A stretch of DNA of 64,000 nt from Alphaproteobacteria bacterium (GTDB taxonomy: Bacteria; Pseudomonadota; Alphaproteobacteria; UBA9655). This document shows, piece by piece, positions 63,799-64,000 of the stretch (position 1 is the first letter of the stretch; every line of letters begins with the position of its first letter). The stretch is taken from contig JAIEMB010000002.1 in NCBI GenBank assembly GCA_019752515.1, positions 18,247-82,246 on the forward strand, in the 5' to 3' direction. The notes under the pieces are model-generated. The model was not told the DNA's origin, did no database searches, and saw nothing but the letters and a program-made list of their open reading frames with translations. The translations under genes and the position numbers were made by a program.

Positions 63799-63827
63799 TT
63801 GACCAAAAGAAGTCTCGTCCGTATAAG
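63799..63827 (+). promoter_or_regulatory. Strong sigma-70 promoter, probably of an rRNA operon
   Basis: TTGACC (63799-63804), exactly 17 nt, then TATAAG (63822-63827), preceded by an AT-rich stretch that could act as an UP element. No protein gene follows within the window. The downstream sequence resembles an rRNA leader. Confidence 0.65.
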
Positions 63828-64000
63828 AGACAGACTTAAGAGCAAGAAAAAAGAGTAAGGCTATTGCCTTCCTGATTTGAAGTTGCTACATAAGCTAAAG
63901 GAGCTGGAGTTTTCCAGTTTCTGGTTGATCATTGACAAGTGAAGAGAGAGAAGGGATACGCGGGGAGCGGCTTGCGGTAGCGAGTTGAGGATTGATTGAA
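63828..64000 (+). other. Probable rRNA operon leader or pre-23S spacer, cut by the window edge
   Basis: The sequence has no open frame. It contains TTGACAAGTGAAGAG (63935-63949) and AAGGGATACGCGG, a combination I associate from memory with the spacers and leaders of alphaproteobacterial rRNA operons. The RNA gene itself, if present, starts past 64000. The adjoining stretch 63515-63798 is AT-rich with no gene. Confidence 0.5.

Noticed and set aside
63811..63833. GTATAAGAGACAG at 63821-63833 equals the last 13 bases of the Tn5 mosaic end used in sequencing adapters, with GTCTCGT just before it.
   Set aside because: The full 19-base mosaic end is absent, and the same bases parse as the -10 region of a well-spaced promoter (TTGACC-17-TATAAG). 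Chance overlap is likelier than adapter residue, though a read-level check of the junction would settle it.
1..64000. CRISPR arrays, prophage structural genes, self-splicing introns or riboswitches.
   Set aside because: No regularly spaced direct repeats, no capsid, tail or integrase genes, and no recognisable riboswitch core were seen on reading both strands.

Overview
The window is an AT-rich stretch of chromosome from an alphaproteobacterium. Support for that group comes from the dusB-ntrY-ntrX locus, the ffh-rpsP-rimM-trmD-rplS block, a CarD/CdnL regulator, ApaG and a 2Fe-2S Isc-type ferredoxin. Low GC (judged by eye), many exported proteins of unknown function, broken insertion sequences and a degraded toxin-antitoxin pair suggest a host-associated lineage such as Holosporales or its relatives. 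The order is an inference; no rRNA gene is visible to confirm it.

Layout. 1-5000: dusB, a stand-alone Fis-like protein left where ntrB and ntrC normally sit, then the NtrY/NtrX two-component system. 5200-7900: a metal (Zn/Mn) ABC importer behind a perfect 27-bp palindrome and a possible 34-residue membrane peptide. 7900-16400: exported unknowns, a dead IS630, an exported Nudix protein, cytochrome b561, ferredoxin, a MazG-like hydrolase and a CPA2 antiporter. 16400-22100: DMT permease, then ffh-rpsP-rimM-trmD-rplS and a divergent FolD-like protein. 22100-26700: two exported proteins ending in the same domain, created by a segmental duplication that also copied a terminator and the tail of a methyltransferase gene. 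27200-34300: a minus-strand operon for glutaryl-CoA, aminoadipate semialdehyde and propionyl-CoA metabolism. 34300-40800: GNAT-Nudix fusion, TrkH, tRNA-Arg and exported proteins.

40900-46600 is accessory: PIN toxin and antitoxin remnants, a cluster of small stress and envelope genes (YqjE-like, DUF883, entericidin, CsbD, KGG-repeat), IS200 and IS5 remnants, and cspA. 47000-52600 holds a small kinase, a FosA-like enzyme, an MscS channel, an exported protein with a possible methyltransferase fold, and carD. 52600-56130 carries four tandem membrane-anchored paralogues of the PTP-like phytase/inositol-phosphatase family. 56300-64000 returns to housekeeping (mrcA, prfB with its programmed frameshift, dps) plus a Cys-rich exported protein, an APH-type kinase, a very basic exported protein, and a strong promoter leading into what looks like an rRNA operon leader at the right edge.

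The most unusual content is the exported protein repertoire: the four phosphatases, and one roughly 150-residue beta-rich domain that occurs four times in three exported proteins, one of them a Nudix enzyme. These are candidates for acting at the cell surface or on a host.
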